In this document: in pieces, positions 8,082-15,846 of the stretch
Layout: each line of letters starts with the position of its first letter
How positions within the stretch are numbered: the first letter of the stretch is position 1
Source of the DNA: a virus
DNA length: 64,000 bases
Virus record (IMG/VR): IMGVR_UViG_3300049830_000142
Span: 1-64,000 of that record
Strand: one strand, 5' to 3'
Position numbers and translations under genes: made by a program
Notes under the pieces: generated by a model
Told to the model about the DNA's origin: nothing
Database searches by the model: none
Seen by the model: only the letters and a program-made list of their open reading frames with translations

Positions 8082-9422
8082 ATGACAGTCAACGAATTTT
8101 GTACTAGGTTAAACTTACAATCAGTTTTGGTGCATTTTGCCTGCGAAAGGCCTAAATCCACCCACAAAGTCCCTAGGTTAGGACAGCTAGCCTTAGCCCA
8201 AGATGACAATGCTTATAACGCCATTGATCTCTTCTTCTTTACACAGCCGCATAAGATAAAGAGAGATGATTATGAGTTTGGTAGGAAATGCTATAGCTAC
8301 TTTGTACAGGAGCATCCGGAGCTCTTTGATATACCGCCAAAGTATACTGAAACGGACGAACTTAGCTTTGCGCAGGACTATACCTTACATAGAAGTCAGG
8401 AGAGGTTCTGGCTAGCTTGTAGGACTGCTGGCAAGGAGATGCCAATGTATTACAACGGAAAGCCTATCATGATGGGTAAACTGCTGAATGAACTTGGTAT
8501 GCCTAAGTTTACACAGACTGAAATAGGTGTAGTCACTGCTAAGCACATCAGTGATCCTGTCTTCCGTCCACTGTTGTTAAATGAAGCTTACTCTAACAAG
8601 TTACTGTTACCTACGTTTTATGCGCCAGGTAAATTAGCTTCATTAGAGATCATTCTTAATCCTAAGGACATTGCTGACCGAAAGATGATCTACCGTAACC
8701 CCGAACCTGGCTGGTATGGTAGGTTAGGTGGAAGTGTAGTTGGAGATATACGAAACTTGTTTGAGATCGAAGGTTGTACTTGGTCTCAGAAAATTGTTGG
8801 TTGGTCTGATAAAGTATTGAATCTTCATCATTCCTTGAAGCCGCAGCAGTGTATCGAGATTTGGCAACATACTGAAGAGATAGCTTCTAACTGTAATCCA
8901 TTGTCGCTAATAAAAACACCTGATCTGCATAAAGAGATCAAAGGTACGCTAGGAAAGCTGACAATTAAAAAAATGAAGGAGTTAGAAGCGATTACCGGCA
9001 TTCCCTTAAAACAGGCCTGGATTAAGGAGAAGACATCTGAAGTCAATATCAGTGGTACAAAGTTTCTTAGGATCGATGATAGGTACTATTATACTATTGG
9101 AAAAAATACCTATGAGTTCACTAACTTTGCGATGGAACTCTCTGAAATCAAGAAAGTGGGTGATGTCTACTATCAATTCGGTAGCATCATAAAAGACGGT
9201 GAGATTGCAGCATTCAAGATAAAATGCAAAGCTTTCATTAGCCAGTACTCATTGCTAAAAGAAATGACTGACATTATGTTAGATGCAGGCCTGGGCACTC
9301 CTAGAGTTACTCCAAACTATAAGAACTATCTACCAAATGTGATAGAAGCCTTTAATCCGGAGAACGACCAAGAGATGCCCAAGCCCGCTGCAAAGGAACT
9401 TACTGTGCCTGACCTTGACTAA
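8082..9422 (+). CDS. Hypothetical protein, possibly primase-related
   Basis: 446 residues. No firm family. The segment LLLPTFYAPGKLASLEIIL followed by PEPGWYGRLGG resembles a recurrent motif region of phage primase-type proteins, in which a beta-strand and PG turn precede a Trp-Gly motif. I see no complete Toprim motif and no zinc finger, so this is weak. The C-terminal third is charged and soluble. Transcribed divergently from the 8038 gene with 43 bases between starts and followed by a convergent hairpin. The first 40 codons overlap an open minus frame, so the true start could be downstream. Confidence 0.55.
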   Translation: MTVNEFCTRLNLQSVLVHFACERPKSTHKVPRLGQLALAQDDNAYNAIDLFFFTQPHKIKRDDYEFGRKCYSYFVQEHPELFDIPPKYTETDELSFAQDYTLHRSQERFWLACRTAGKEMPMYYNGKPIMMGKLLNELGMPKFTQTEIGVVTAKHISDPVFRPLLLNEAYSNKLLLPTFYAPGKLASLEIILNPKDIADRKMIYRNPEPGWYGRLGGSVVGDIRNLFEIEGCTWSQKIVGWSDKVLNLHHSLKPQQCIEIWQHTEEIASNCNPLSLIKTPDLHKEIKGTLGKLTIKKMKELEAITGIPLKQAWIKEKTSEVNISGTKFLRIDDRYYYTIGKNTYEFTNFAMELSEIKKVGDVYYQFGSIIKDGEIAAFKIKCKAFISQYSLLKEMTDIMLDAGLGTPRVTPNYKNYLPNVIEAFNPENDQEMPKPAAKELTVPDLD

Positions 9423-9436
9423 TCAGCACTCGTCAA

Positions 9437-9481
9437 GGGCCAAGTGTATTTTGTTTTAATTTGTGTTTGAGACGTTGGCCC
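9437..9481. terminator. Hairpin between convergent genes
   Basis: GGGCCAA (9437-9443) pairs with TTGGCCC (9475-9481) across a T-rich 31-base loop. The motif CAAGGGCCAAG recurs at 9508-9518, and a GGATA/TATCC mini-hairpin lies between. The convergent placement suggests a bidirectional termination region. Confidence 0.4.
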
Positions 9482-9521
9482 CTGAAGGATACTGACTATC
9501 CTATCAAGGGCCAAGACACAA

Positions 9522-11933
9522 TTATGCCAAAGCCTTAGCACGGGCTTCAGCGACGATACCGCGGATTTCTTTCAAAGTCTGGAAACGTTTGAGCTGGCCG
9601 TCAACGAAGACGACCTCCAGCTCACTCTTAGCTTCCTCACCCCAAGTCACCTTCTCTTGGACTTGCAGACGACCCTTGTCATCTTTGTAGACTTTGAGCA
9701 GACCGCAGTTGCTCTTCTTTGTGCCATCGTCGGTAACCGGATCTTTGAAGATGTCGACCGATTTACCGTTGATTTCCACATAAGTGGCTTTCATAGCCAG
9801 ACCGAATGTGTCGCGAGTGTTGCACTGATAGGTATATGAACCAATACCTAGCACAACTTGTGAAGCGAATCCTTTCGCAGCCAATCCTTCGCAGATAGCA
9901 CGGGCGCGCTCTAAGGTAATGCTATCCCCATAGATGACGCCGATGTGTGAGTCAAGAAGCTTGTAGCCTTTGTCTGTAGTAGTCCCTCCGAAGATTTCCC
10001 ACAAACATTGAACTACGCCCTTACGTTCAGCTTCGCTTGCACCATCCGGATTACCACAGATGATTAACTCAGGGTCACCGCTATCAGGGCGGATGACCAC
10101 TTTACCGTCACGAGCCAGCACGTCAGCTTTGAGAGCTAACAGGTATTCGGTGACGACTTTCCAAAGGTCCCAGGTATCACTGACGATTGAAACGATGCCC
10201 TTGGGATAGACTTTGGTGATGAGACGACGGAAGGTTTCAATTTCCGTGCCTTTACCACCGCTACACATAACGCTGTGTTCAGTAGCGGGAACAGAGCCGC
10301 CAACCAATTCCTTGGTCACGTCAGCTCCATAGTAGTATTCCAAACCAGTGATGGCAGGAATCGTATCAGTGCCAGTAAAGCTCAACAAGTGAGCCATGCC
10401 AGATCTTTGAGCGCTGTCCCACCCATCCATGCCTCGGAAGCTGAAGTCGTGCCCTTGCCATTGCACGAACTCCGGAGACATGCCAGTTTCCTTGGCATAT
10501 TTATCCAGGATCAGCCTGTATTGGAATGCGATGGTTGCGCTTGTGCTCATCTTCCAAACCTCTGCGCTAAACAAGCTTTCTACCCAGTTAGTCACCCAAT
10601 AGAACTCAGGCAACGTATTCAAGACAGTGAGGCAAGGAACACGCATAGGAACTAGCGTACCCTCTTTCACAGCCTTGATCTTGATAGGCAGATAACCGAG
10701 CTTGTGCAAATCTTCGACGTGCTTGTATGAAGCCAGGTCTCCAGTTGTGTTGGAGATGATTCGCTTATACTCGCCTAACACTTCAGCAAGAGGTTTCTTG
10801 AAGAAATGTTTGTTGAAGTAGTCAATGAGGACACGTTGGCAGAACATTTGCAAACCAAAGAACATCATACTATCCACTCCAGCTATACGACTCTTACGAG
10901 CAGTCCAGTTAGAATAGACGTATTCAGTTCCTTCCGGATACTGAAAGACGTGACCAACTTTATAGAAGTCAGTCAAGAGCAGTGGATTCGGTTCCTTTTT
11001 AACGAAATGCTCTTTCTTCGGAATGATGATGTCATTCGTCTTGTATTGCAGGTTACCGGCTTTTGCATCGAGAGCAGCGAAGACAGGAACGACAGTAACA
11101 ATCTTGCTACTATAGTTATTGCTGAAGCTATCGCTCGTGATGATGTTGTCGAAATACTTTTCCAACTCCATGAACCCTTTGGAAAAGATGCCGTGCGAAA
11201 CGATCAACGTCATCGTCTTGGGAGGCAAGGCCGAGCCGTCTTTGCAGTCAGCCGAGTATTCCTTGAGCTGTTGAGCAATGGCGGTGAAGGTTGCACCACC
11301 GTCACAAATGTCATCAATGATGACGCAGTTTCTTCCAGAACAGATAGCTGCCACCTCATTCGGAACTTTGAGCGTGATGGCACCAGTTGCAAGGTTACGA
11401 TCTTTCGAGCAATAGACGATCTCTTTGATGTTGGTATTCCAGCCAAGATAGCTCTTCACTTTCTTAGCAGCGCCAGCATCAGGCACTATCAGGACAGCGT
11501 CTTCCTGTTTATATGCCTGGACCAGTTTACTGTTGTTGTGAGCTTTGCTGTGCTTGATTAGAGCTGGAGCGACGTCGCTGTGTGGATCGAAAAGGTTGAC
11601 GACCTTGAAACCGCATTGATTGATTAGATCAGCAACGACTTCGAGGAAGACAGGACCTCCAGGGACCATTACACGGTCAGACCTGGCACCGAGCAAGTAA
11701 GGTATTACGAGCTCAGCTTTTTCGATAAACATATGATCGAGGGCGTTCGAGAGCTGAAGTAAGTTCATTACGTCTAAGCTAGAGCGTAAACGAGCAACAA
11801 CCCGCACACCGTCTTTCGCAGAGTCAACAGAAACCTCTTTCGTGTTGACCGTCAAATTTGGTTGGTTATCCGGAAACATTCCCAGTCCTACTCCAGACTG
11901 TGTATCCAGGTTTAGTGTTTGTAGTATTTTCAT
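9522..11933 (-). CDS. Fused PRPP-synthetase-like / NAMPT-like NAD+ salvage enzyme (NARP1-type candidate)
   Basis: 803 residues in one frame. Residues 1-310 form a ribose-phosphate pyrophosphokinase-like domain: ATP-site PYLLGARSDR (about 78), FDPHSDVAP (about 115) and the PRPP loop CVIIDDICDGGATF (about 203). Residues 316-803 form a nicotinamide phosphoribosyltransferase-like domain (PLLLTDFYKVGH, ATEHSVM, SIVSDTWDLWKV, IRPDSGDP). Phage NARP1 uses exactly these two relatives, Adps and Namat, to rebuild NAD+ from ADP-ribose and nicotinamide after NAD+-depleting defences fire; there they are separate genes. A conventional PRPP-to-NMN route is the alternative. It overlaps the 11930 gene by four bases, so the two are translationally coupled. 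Confidence 0.9.
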   Translation of the reverse strand: MKILQTLNLDTQSGVGLGMFPDNQPNLTVNTKEVSVDSAKDGVRVVARLRSSLDVMNLLQLSNALDHMFIEKAELVIPYLLGARSDRVMVPGGPVFLEVVADLINQCGFKVVNLFDPHSDVAPALIKHSKAHNNSKLVQAYKQEDAVLIVPDAGAAKKVKSYLGWNTNIKEIVYCSKDRNLATGAITLKVPNEVAAICSGRNCVIIDDICDGGATFTAIAQQLKEYSADCKDGSALPPKTMTLIVSHGIFSKGFMELEKYFDNIITSDSFSNNYSSKIVTVVPVFAALDAKAGNLQYKTNDIIIPKKEHFVKKEPNPLLLTDFYKVGHVFQYPEGTEYVYSNWTARKSRIAGVDSMMFFGLQMFCQRVLIDYFNKHFFKKPLAEVLGEYKRIISNTTGDLASYKHVEDLHKLGYLPIKIKAVKEGTLVPMRVPCLTVLNTLPEFYWVTNWVESLFSAEVWKMSTSATIAFQYRLILDKYAKETGMSPEFVQWQGHDFSFRGMDGWDSAQRSGMAHLLSFTGTDTIPAITGLEYYYGADVTKELVGGSVPATEHSVMCSGGKGTEIETFRRLITKVYPKGIVSIVSDTWDLWKVVTEYLLALKADVLARDGKVVIRPDSGDPELIICGNPDGASEAERKGVVQCLWEIFGGTTTDKGYKLLDSHIGVIYGDSITLERARAICEGLAAKGFASQVVLGIGSYTYQCNTRDTFGLAMKATYVEINGKSVDIFKDPVTDDGTKKSNCGLLKVYKDDKGRLQVQEKVTWGEEAKSELEVVFVDGQLKRFQTLKEIRGIVAEARAKALA

Positions 11934-12505
11934 TTTATTGGTTTAACGTAAGGCTCCTGGTTTTCACGCCAGCAGATGTTTAGTTGAGCTAGTATTTTGT
12001 CGAGCGCAGGCGATAGGCCTAACGCAGGCTCGTGCGCGTTCATTAGTGATACAAGTGTACGCTTCTGCATACCTGTGCAGTACTCTCGCTCCATGATAGT
12101 GCTAAGCAGATCACGGATATCACTGATTGTGCCACAACAAGGAGCTAACTCGCATTCCTCGTCATACTGCAATCGATCGCTATCTTTCTTAAGACCAATG
12201 GCCTTAAACCACTCGTCTTGTGTTGCTACAACAGGATATGTGACTGCCATTTCTTTAGCCTCCTGATAGCTAAGAAAAAATTCGTCTGCTTTCCAGGCAT
12301 CCAAGAATGTCCCTCGGTCCATGTTGACAATACGCAACCTATAGTCAGTGGCATACAGTATGTCGCCTTTTTCTTTGTCTTTGCCTAGTATACAGAAGTA
12401 GCCTAGGATTTCATCTTCATGCACGTCTTTTACAACAGGCCTGGGGATGAAAACTTTGGTACCGATCGGTAACAAGTCATCCGCAATTTCACAAGTAATC
12501 TTCAT
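11930..12505 (-). CDS. Hypothetical protein coupled to the NAD+ salvage enzyme
   Basis: 191 residues from the ATG at 12505 (a frame open to 12553 has no supporting start). Opens MKITCEIADDLLPIGTKVF with a beta-rich N-terminal half, then CELAPCC and helical segments (DLLSTIMEREYC). No recognised family. Its stop overlaps the start of the fused NAD+ enzyme, so the pair is co-translated. Upstream lies about 800 bases of structured, apparently untranslated sequence reaching back to the minus-strand promoters at 13.3-13.4 kb. Confidence 0.65.
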   Translation of the reverse strand: MKITCEIADDLLPIGTKVFIPRPVVKDVHEDEILGYFCILGKDKEKGDILYATDYRLRIVNMDRGTFLDAWKADEFFLSYQEAKEMAVTYPVVATQDEWFKAIGLKKDSDRLQYDEECELAPCCGTISDIRDLLSTIMEREYCTGMQKRTLVSLMNAHEPALGLSPALDKILAQLNICWRENQEPYVKPIK

Positions 12506-12537
12506 AGCTAAAAAGTTGGTTAGTTTAACTGACAGAC

Positions 12538-12693
12538 GAGCCCACAGCACCAATCTTCCTTTGCAGGTTGAATGGTGCTGTGGGGCTCTGATGGATTGAC
12601 ACTAAGCTTGCGCTCAGTCCATCTTTTGGGCTGTCGGAGGGTTGGTCTATAATGAGGATGACCAACCACGTTCCATTAAGCTTGCGCTCAACG
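12538..12693 (-). ncRNA. Structured RNA A with GCAA-tetraloop hairpins, upstream of the NAD+ operon
   Basis: Four hairpins in tandem: 12538-12588 (15-bp arms GAGCCCACAGCACCA / TGGTGCTGTGGGGCTC with one bulge), 12590-12623, 12640-12667 (GGTTGGTC / GACCAACC) and 12669-12693. Read on the minus strand, hairpins two and four both have the core TGAGC-GCAA-GCTTA, a GNRA tetraloop, and their closing pair changes from C-G to T-A, which is covariation. The minus-strand reading agrees with upstream promoters at 13.3-13.4 kb. It could be a leader, attenuator or independent small RNA; I do not recognise a riboswitch class. Confidence 0.5.
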
Positions 12694-13316
12694 AAAGGGG
12701 GATGTTGGGACAAAGTTCGGCCTTGTATCTGGCCAACCGTAGTAATGTATTGTGATATCACACAAGTAATGGGCGTCATTCCCATACCAGCTCCGAAGAG
12801 GTCCGACGATGACCACCACCACCATAGCTCAACGTATCGAAGTCACCCAACATAAAGTTTTACCTCAGTGAAATTAGTTACCAGCCAACTGATGAGCCTG
12901 TACATTGACGCCTTCCGCTCATCAGCAAACCTTAAGTCGAGCGTCTGACTACAAGGTCTAGTAAATTGGTTTAGGGGGTGTCGATTCGAGGTTAGGCCGC
13001 TAAGCCTTGTCTCCTCTAACAGTATTATTTTTGGCGTATACTGCTCGTCCAAAACCTAGGATAAAGCCTTGAATTGTGGTACACCCTAGAACACCTGAAG
13101 CGCTGCCAGCACTTTTGATGTTCTACTTAAGACTCTCCACAAAGACCTTTTCAGGCAACCGGACCCCTTCCTAGGGGGTGTCCGAGGAAGAAACGACAAC
13201 CTCAAGCATCAGCTGGATGAAGAGGTAGCGCCACCATTGGGGGCTCATGTCCCATGGATTTTGTGATCGAACCTTTCCAGCATGGAGGCAACATACGGTC
13301 ACCTTTGGCCAAAACA
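12694..13316 (-). other. Region without a convincing gene; hairpins and G/C-tract repeats
   Basis: About 620 bases with only short open frames. Contents: a perfect 8-bp hairpin (CTGATGAG / CTCATCAG, 12889-12925), a hairpin around GGACCCC / GGGGTGTCC (about 13160-13183) and repeated AGGGGGTG(T) tracts (about 12973 and 13172; another at 13361 lies in a promoter). Probably the long leader of the minus-strand transcript ending in the NAD+ operon. Open frames at 12525-12785 and 12843-13052 (minus) and 12652-12855 (plus) look incidental. Confidence 0.5.
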
Positions 13317-13317
13317 T
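13171..13317 (-). CDS. Possible 48-residue leader peptide
   Basis: ATG at 13317 to TAG at 13171 (MFWPKVTVCC...). Its ATG lies about seven bases from the predicted start site of the minus promoter at 13323-13369, which is the only reason to consider it. Its 3' end runs into the GGACCCC hairpin. The protein has no recognisable features, so it could be chance. Confidence 0.25.
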   Translation of the reverse strand: MFWPKVTVCCLHAGKVRSQNPWDMSPQWWRYLFIQLMLEVVVSSSDTP

Positions 13318-13322
13318 CGTGG

Positions 13323-13369
13323 TTCAATACATTATACCCTAATAGGGGCTATTCTGGCCTAGGGGGTGC
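13323..13369 (-). promoter_or_regulatory. Hub A promoter, minus, proximal
   Basis: On the minus strand: CACCCCCTAGGCCAGAATAG, about 11 bases, then GGGTATAATGTATTGA. It aligns closely with the hub B minus element at 38811-38860, where the same CACCCCC, GGCCAGAA, TAG and GGTATAATGT blocks recur. No TTGACA is present; the C-rich box appears to replace a -35. Confidence 0.55.
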
Positions 13370-13397
13370 TAAAAGATACGGATAGGGTTTATGCTAT

Positions 13398-13446
13398 CCA
13401 AGTTATTATACCATACAAACTAAGTTATAGCTTAGGGGGAGGGGGC
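13398..13446 (-). promoter_or_regulatory. Hub A promoter, minus, distal
   Basis: On the minus strand: CCCCTCCCCCTAAGCTATAA, 13 bases, GGTATAATAACTTGG. The C-rich box plus TAAGCT is almost identical to the hub B plus-strand element at 38892-38940, here in opposite orientation. It would give a second minus transcript across the 12.5-13.3 kb region. Confidence 0.55.
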
Positions 13447-13490
13447 CCGTACTAGCTTACATGCTTATTTAGGGTATGATAAATTGAGAG
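13447..13490 (+). promoter_or_regulatory. Hub A promoter, plus
   Basis: GGGTATGATAAATTGAGAG at 13472-13490 matches the 3' half of the hub B (38924) and 44523 elements (GGTATNATRAAnTGAG). Immediately upstream is a polypurine AGGGGGAGGGGG tract (13434-13445) shared with the divergent minus promoter. A short hairpin (GACTC / GAGTC) follows at about 13491-13508. Drives the 13545-14887 gene set. Confidence 0.5.
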
Positions 13491-13544
13491 AGACTCTATC
13501 AATGGAGTCCCCGTAAACTGCAACAAATAACTACAATAAACAAC

Positions 13545-13916
13545 ATGATACATCATACATTCGAAATTAGCCTATTCTGGCTTACCGTCATCATCCTCGC
13601 CGCCCTAGGGGTGGGGGTGTTACTACATCAACGGTATTACAATCGTAAGCTGCCTTGGGACCGCTGGACAACCTTGACTTTCTTCACCGACCCGAACCTG
13701 GGTTTGGAGGGGTGGGTTGACGAGGGTGGAAATGTGGATGATTCTTGGTTTACTACCGAGTTCTCCAACAAGCCGATCTACGCTGGCCGGATACCTCATG
13801 GCACCAAGATCAGGGTTGTCATCAAAGGCATTTCCGGTATGGGTGGTTACGTCTCATATGATATGGATGAGCTCGTGGCTATCGCACGGAAAAACCAGCT
13901 ACCTGTCAAGGCATGA
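13545..13916 (+). CDS. Hypothetical single-pass membrane protein
   Basis: 123 residues. One N-terminal membrane segment (about 8-28, ISLFWLTVIILAALGVGVLL) followed by a basic stretch and a soluble domain (30-123) with many G, W and D residues. It is probably anchored in the inner membrane with the domain cytoplasmic. No family recognised. First gene of a four-gene plus operon; the start follows a CA-rich leader (CTACAATAAACAAC) without Shine-Dalgarno and overlaps the next gene by four bases. Confidence 0.65.
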   Translation: MIHHTFEISLFWLTVIILAALGVGVLLHQRYYNRKLPWDRWTTLTFFTDPNLGLEGWVDEGGNVDDSWFTTEFSNKPIYAGRIPHGTKIRVVIKGISGMGGYVSYDMDELVAIARKNQLPVKA

Positions 13917-14332
13917 GCACCTTCAAAGCCTTGACAGGTGAGATGGACGCACTCCTTTTTGAGGTTGGTTTGAATGTGTCAGGCATGGAGAATGCACATT
14001 CATCTATTTATGCGACGGAAAAGAAAGAGCGTGTCATGGCAGGTTTGACTAGACTGCGGGAGATCCGTGAATTGTTCGTCCAGCTACCTTACTCCCAGAT
14101 CAGCCAAGCTACAATCAAAATCGAGATCATGGAGTCTATGCCGGCTGCACGGTCTCCAGAAACAAATATCAATCCATTTCACCATGACGCCTATCACATG
14201 GGAATGAGCTTTTCAAAAAACGTGTTGATCATGATGGCAAATCATGATACGGAATCTGCAAAATACATGATTTTGATCAACACTAAAACAGGGGAACGAG
14301 TTAAGCTGTTGTTCCCTGAAGACTGGCAATGA
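13913..14332 (+). CDS. Hypothetical soluble protein
   Basis: 139 residues, helical N-terminal half (MDALLFEVGLN, VMAGLTRLREIRELF) and a beta-strand C-terminal half (SAKYMILINTKTGERVKLLF). No motif recognised. ATGA overlap with the genes on both sides marks it as the second gene of a coupled operon. Confidence 0.65.
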   Translation: MSTFKALTGEMDALLFEVGLNVSGMENAHSSIYATEKKERVMAGLTRLREIRELFVQLPYSQISQATIKIEIMESMPAARSPETNINPFHHDAYHMGMSFSKNVLIMMANHDTESAKYMILINTKTGERVKLLFPEDWQ

Positions 14333-14598
14333 ACTATCCCTGCAAACACGGCGTTACCAATTACTGCGGCGTGTGTGAGGTGTTTGATAAGCCGCCTAAT
14401 TGGACGGTTGACGATCCCAGGATGTGGAAGGAACAATGCAGGATTGGTGACGTTGCGTTTCAGCACTTGTTCGTCACTACTCATGGATTGCCTGTGCCTG
14501 ACTGGGTTACTGAAGGATTGCCTCAAGTGTATAAACTACTTGAGACGATAAAACATCTGCAACAACAATTAAAAGAAAGAGACGGAAATGAGTCCTAA
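14329..14598 (+). CDS. Small cysteine-bearing hypothetical protein
   Basis: 89 residues. The N-terminus CKHGVTNYCGVCEVF has C-x7-C-x2-C plus His and could bind zinc; a Trp-rich middle and a C-terminal amphipathic helix (LLETIKHLQQQLKERD) follow. No known family. Overlaps its upstream neighbour by four bases and its downstream one by eleven. Confidence 0.6.
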   Translation: MNYPCKHGVTNYCGVCEVFDKPPNWTVDDPRMWKEQCRIGDVAFQHLFVTTHGLPVPDWVTEGLPQVYKLLETIKHLQQQLKERDGNES

Positions 14599-14887
14599 GC
14601 TGCAGCAAGCGGTCCAGGATAACGAATACTTCGACCCTAAGGAATTTCCTGATGGTAGGGTAGCTTGTTTAATGGGATTGCTTTACACTTGTGCCATTAT
14701 CGTCCTGAGCGAAAAAAACTGCGAGCATAGCTACGATGACCGTTGGTGCTACTGCAGTCCGGAAAAAGCGAAGTTAGCGTTGGCTGCTTGGGATGGTATG
14801 GGTGAACCTACTGGCTGGCATCGTCATCCTACAACAGGACGTAGACGAGAAAATGGAGATCCAACCAAAGAAACAATAAACCACTGA
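14588..14887 (+). CDS. Small phage protein with WxGxGEPTGWHRHP motif
   Basis: 99 residues. The C-terminal segment AAWDGMGEPTGWHRHPTTGR is a recurrent signature in small phage hypothetical proteins; upstream is a cysteine-containing patch (CEHSYDDRWCYC). No assigned function. Last gene of the 13.5 kb operon; a terminator follows at 14937. It begins inside the previous gene, so translation is probably coupled. Confidence 0.6.
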   Translation: MSPKLQQAVQDNEYFDPKEFPDGRVACLMGLLYTCAIIVLSEKNCEHSYDDRWCYCSPEKAKLALAAWDGMGEPTGWHRHPTTGRRRENGDPTKETINH

Positions 14888-14936
14888 GTTCTGGAGGAAA
14901 CGAAGTAAACCAAAAAGAAAAGGAGGACTTATGATG

Positions 14937-14984
14937 AATGCATAGCCTGGGATGGTGGTCCTGGGCTATGCATTCTTTTCTTTA
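14937..14984 (+). terminator. Rho-independent terminator
   Basis: AATGCATAGCC pairs with GGGCTATGCATT (11 bp), followed by CTTTTCTTT. It closes the plus operon and separates it from the convergent thyA gene. Just before it is AGGAGG, the best Shine-Dalgarno in the window, leading only to a four-codon frame. Confidence 0.75.
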
Positions 14985-14988
14985 GCTA

Positions 14989-15846
14989 TTAGACTGACAC
15001 TTCGTACTTGATAGGGTCACTGTACTTATAGCCGGTCAACCCAGTGTGACCATATTCCCAATCAAAGATACTAGTGAAGTCATCTGTATGTATCTCAGGC
15101 AACTCATGTGTAGCTTGAGTCAATTGCTGCTTAACTCCATCCATGTGGTTAGCATAGATATGAGTATCCATCAAGAACCCGATTAGCTTGCCTTCCTTCA
15201 AATTAGCCTCTTTAGCTAATAGATGAAGTAAGAGAGCGTAACTAGCGATGTTCTGAGGTAAACCACAGCAAGTATCTACACTACGCTGGTTCCAAGCTAA
15301 GTTTAGCTTATCACCTATTACTGTAACTTGAAAACCGTAATGGCAACTAGGTAATGCTGCGTAAGGAAGTACTAAAGGATTCCAGGCAGACACAATCATA
15401 CGTCTGTCACTAGGATTCTTCTTTAAGGTGTCCACTAATACCTTAAGCTGGTCTATCTTATCACCACAGTTATGGCAACCGAATCCTCTCCACTGTGTTC
15501 CATAGATTAGGCCTAGATCGTCTTCAGCAGCCATCTTAGCTTTGGTAGCGTCGTCATTAGCATAGGGAACTAACTTAGGATTACACCAACCATCCCAGTA
15601 ATGACATCCCCTATCCTGCAACCACTTCTTGCTACGTAAGCCCTTGATGAAGAACTCTAACTCAACTTTCGTAGACTTGAACGGAAGCTTTCGACTAGTG
15701 AGTAGTGGAAAGCCATCCGCCATATCGTGCTCAAACATGAAACCGGCAATGGTTAAGCAATCGACACCAGTCCTATTGCCCTTCCATTGCCCTTCAGTAA
15801 GTATCTTGTTGAGTAAGTCTAAGTATTGTTTGTCTGCGTTATTCAT
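14989..15846 (-). CDS. thyA: Thymidylate synthase (ThyA type)
   Basis: 285 residues from the ATG at 15846. Converts dUMP to dTMP using methylene-tetrahydrofolate. Visible signatures: GNRTG near the N-terminus, RRMIVSAWNP, the catalytic cysteine in ALPSCHYGFQV (about 170), NQRSVDTCCGLPQNIASYALL, and DTHIYANHMDGV. Length and motif order match bacterial ThyA (about 264 residues). Last gene of a minus-strand dNTP operon with dTMP kinase upstream; convergent with the 13.5 kb operon. Confidence 0.95.
   Translation of the reverse strand: MNNADKQYLDLLNKILTEGQWKGNRTGVDCLTIAGFMFEHDMADGFPLLTSRKLPFKSTKVELEFFIKGLRSKKWLQDRGCHYWDGWCNPKLVPYANDDATKAKMAAEDDLGLIYGTQWRGFGCHNCGDKIDQLKVLVDTLKKNPSDRRMIVSAWNPLVLPYAALPSCHYGFQVTVIGDKLNLAWNQRSVDTCCGLPQNIASYALLLHLLAKEANLKEGKLIGFLMDTHIYANHMDGVKQQLTQATHELPEIHTDDFTSIFDWEYGHTGLTGYKYSDPIKYEVSV

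Noticed and set aside
6995-8209. 404-residue version of the 8038 gene starting at a TTG
   Set aside because: It would overlap the divergent gene by 128 bases, and a well-spaced promoter points to the ATG at 8038.
12652-12855. Plus-strand 67-codon frame containing an Asp/His run (DDDHHHHSS)
   Set aside because: It overlaps the structured RNA region, its ATG lies in the loop of a hairpin, and no promoter or neighbour on this strand supports it.
12889-12925. Hammerhead ribozyme core (CTGATGAG)
   Set aside because: The following bases form a simple perfect hairpin with CTCATCAG, and no GAAA plus third stem is in place.
12525-13052. Minus-strand frames 12525-12785 and 12843-13052 in the 1-kb gap
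   Set aside because: They have weak or TTG starts, no family likeness, and their codons coincide with the hairpins. I could not exclude them, but the RNA explanation accounts for the repeats better.
13434-13445. G-quadruplex at the AGGGGGAGGGGG tract
   Set aside because: Only two long G-runs are adjacent, not four; the tract is better explained as the complement of the C-rich promoter box.
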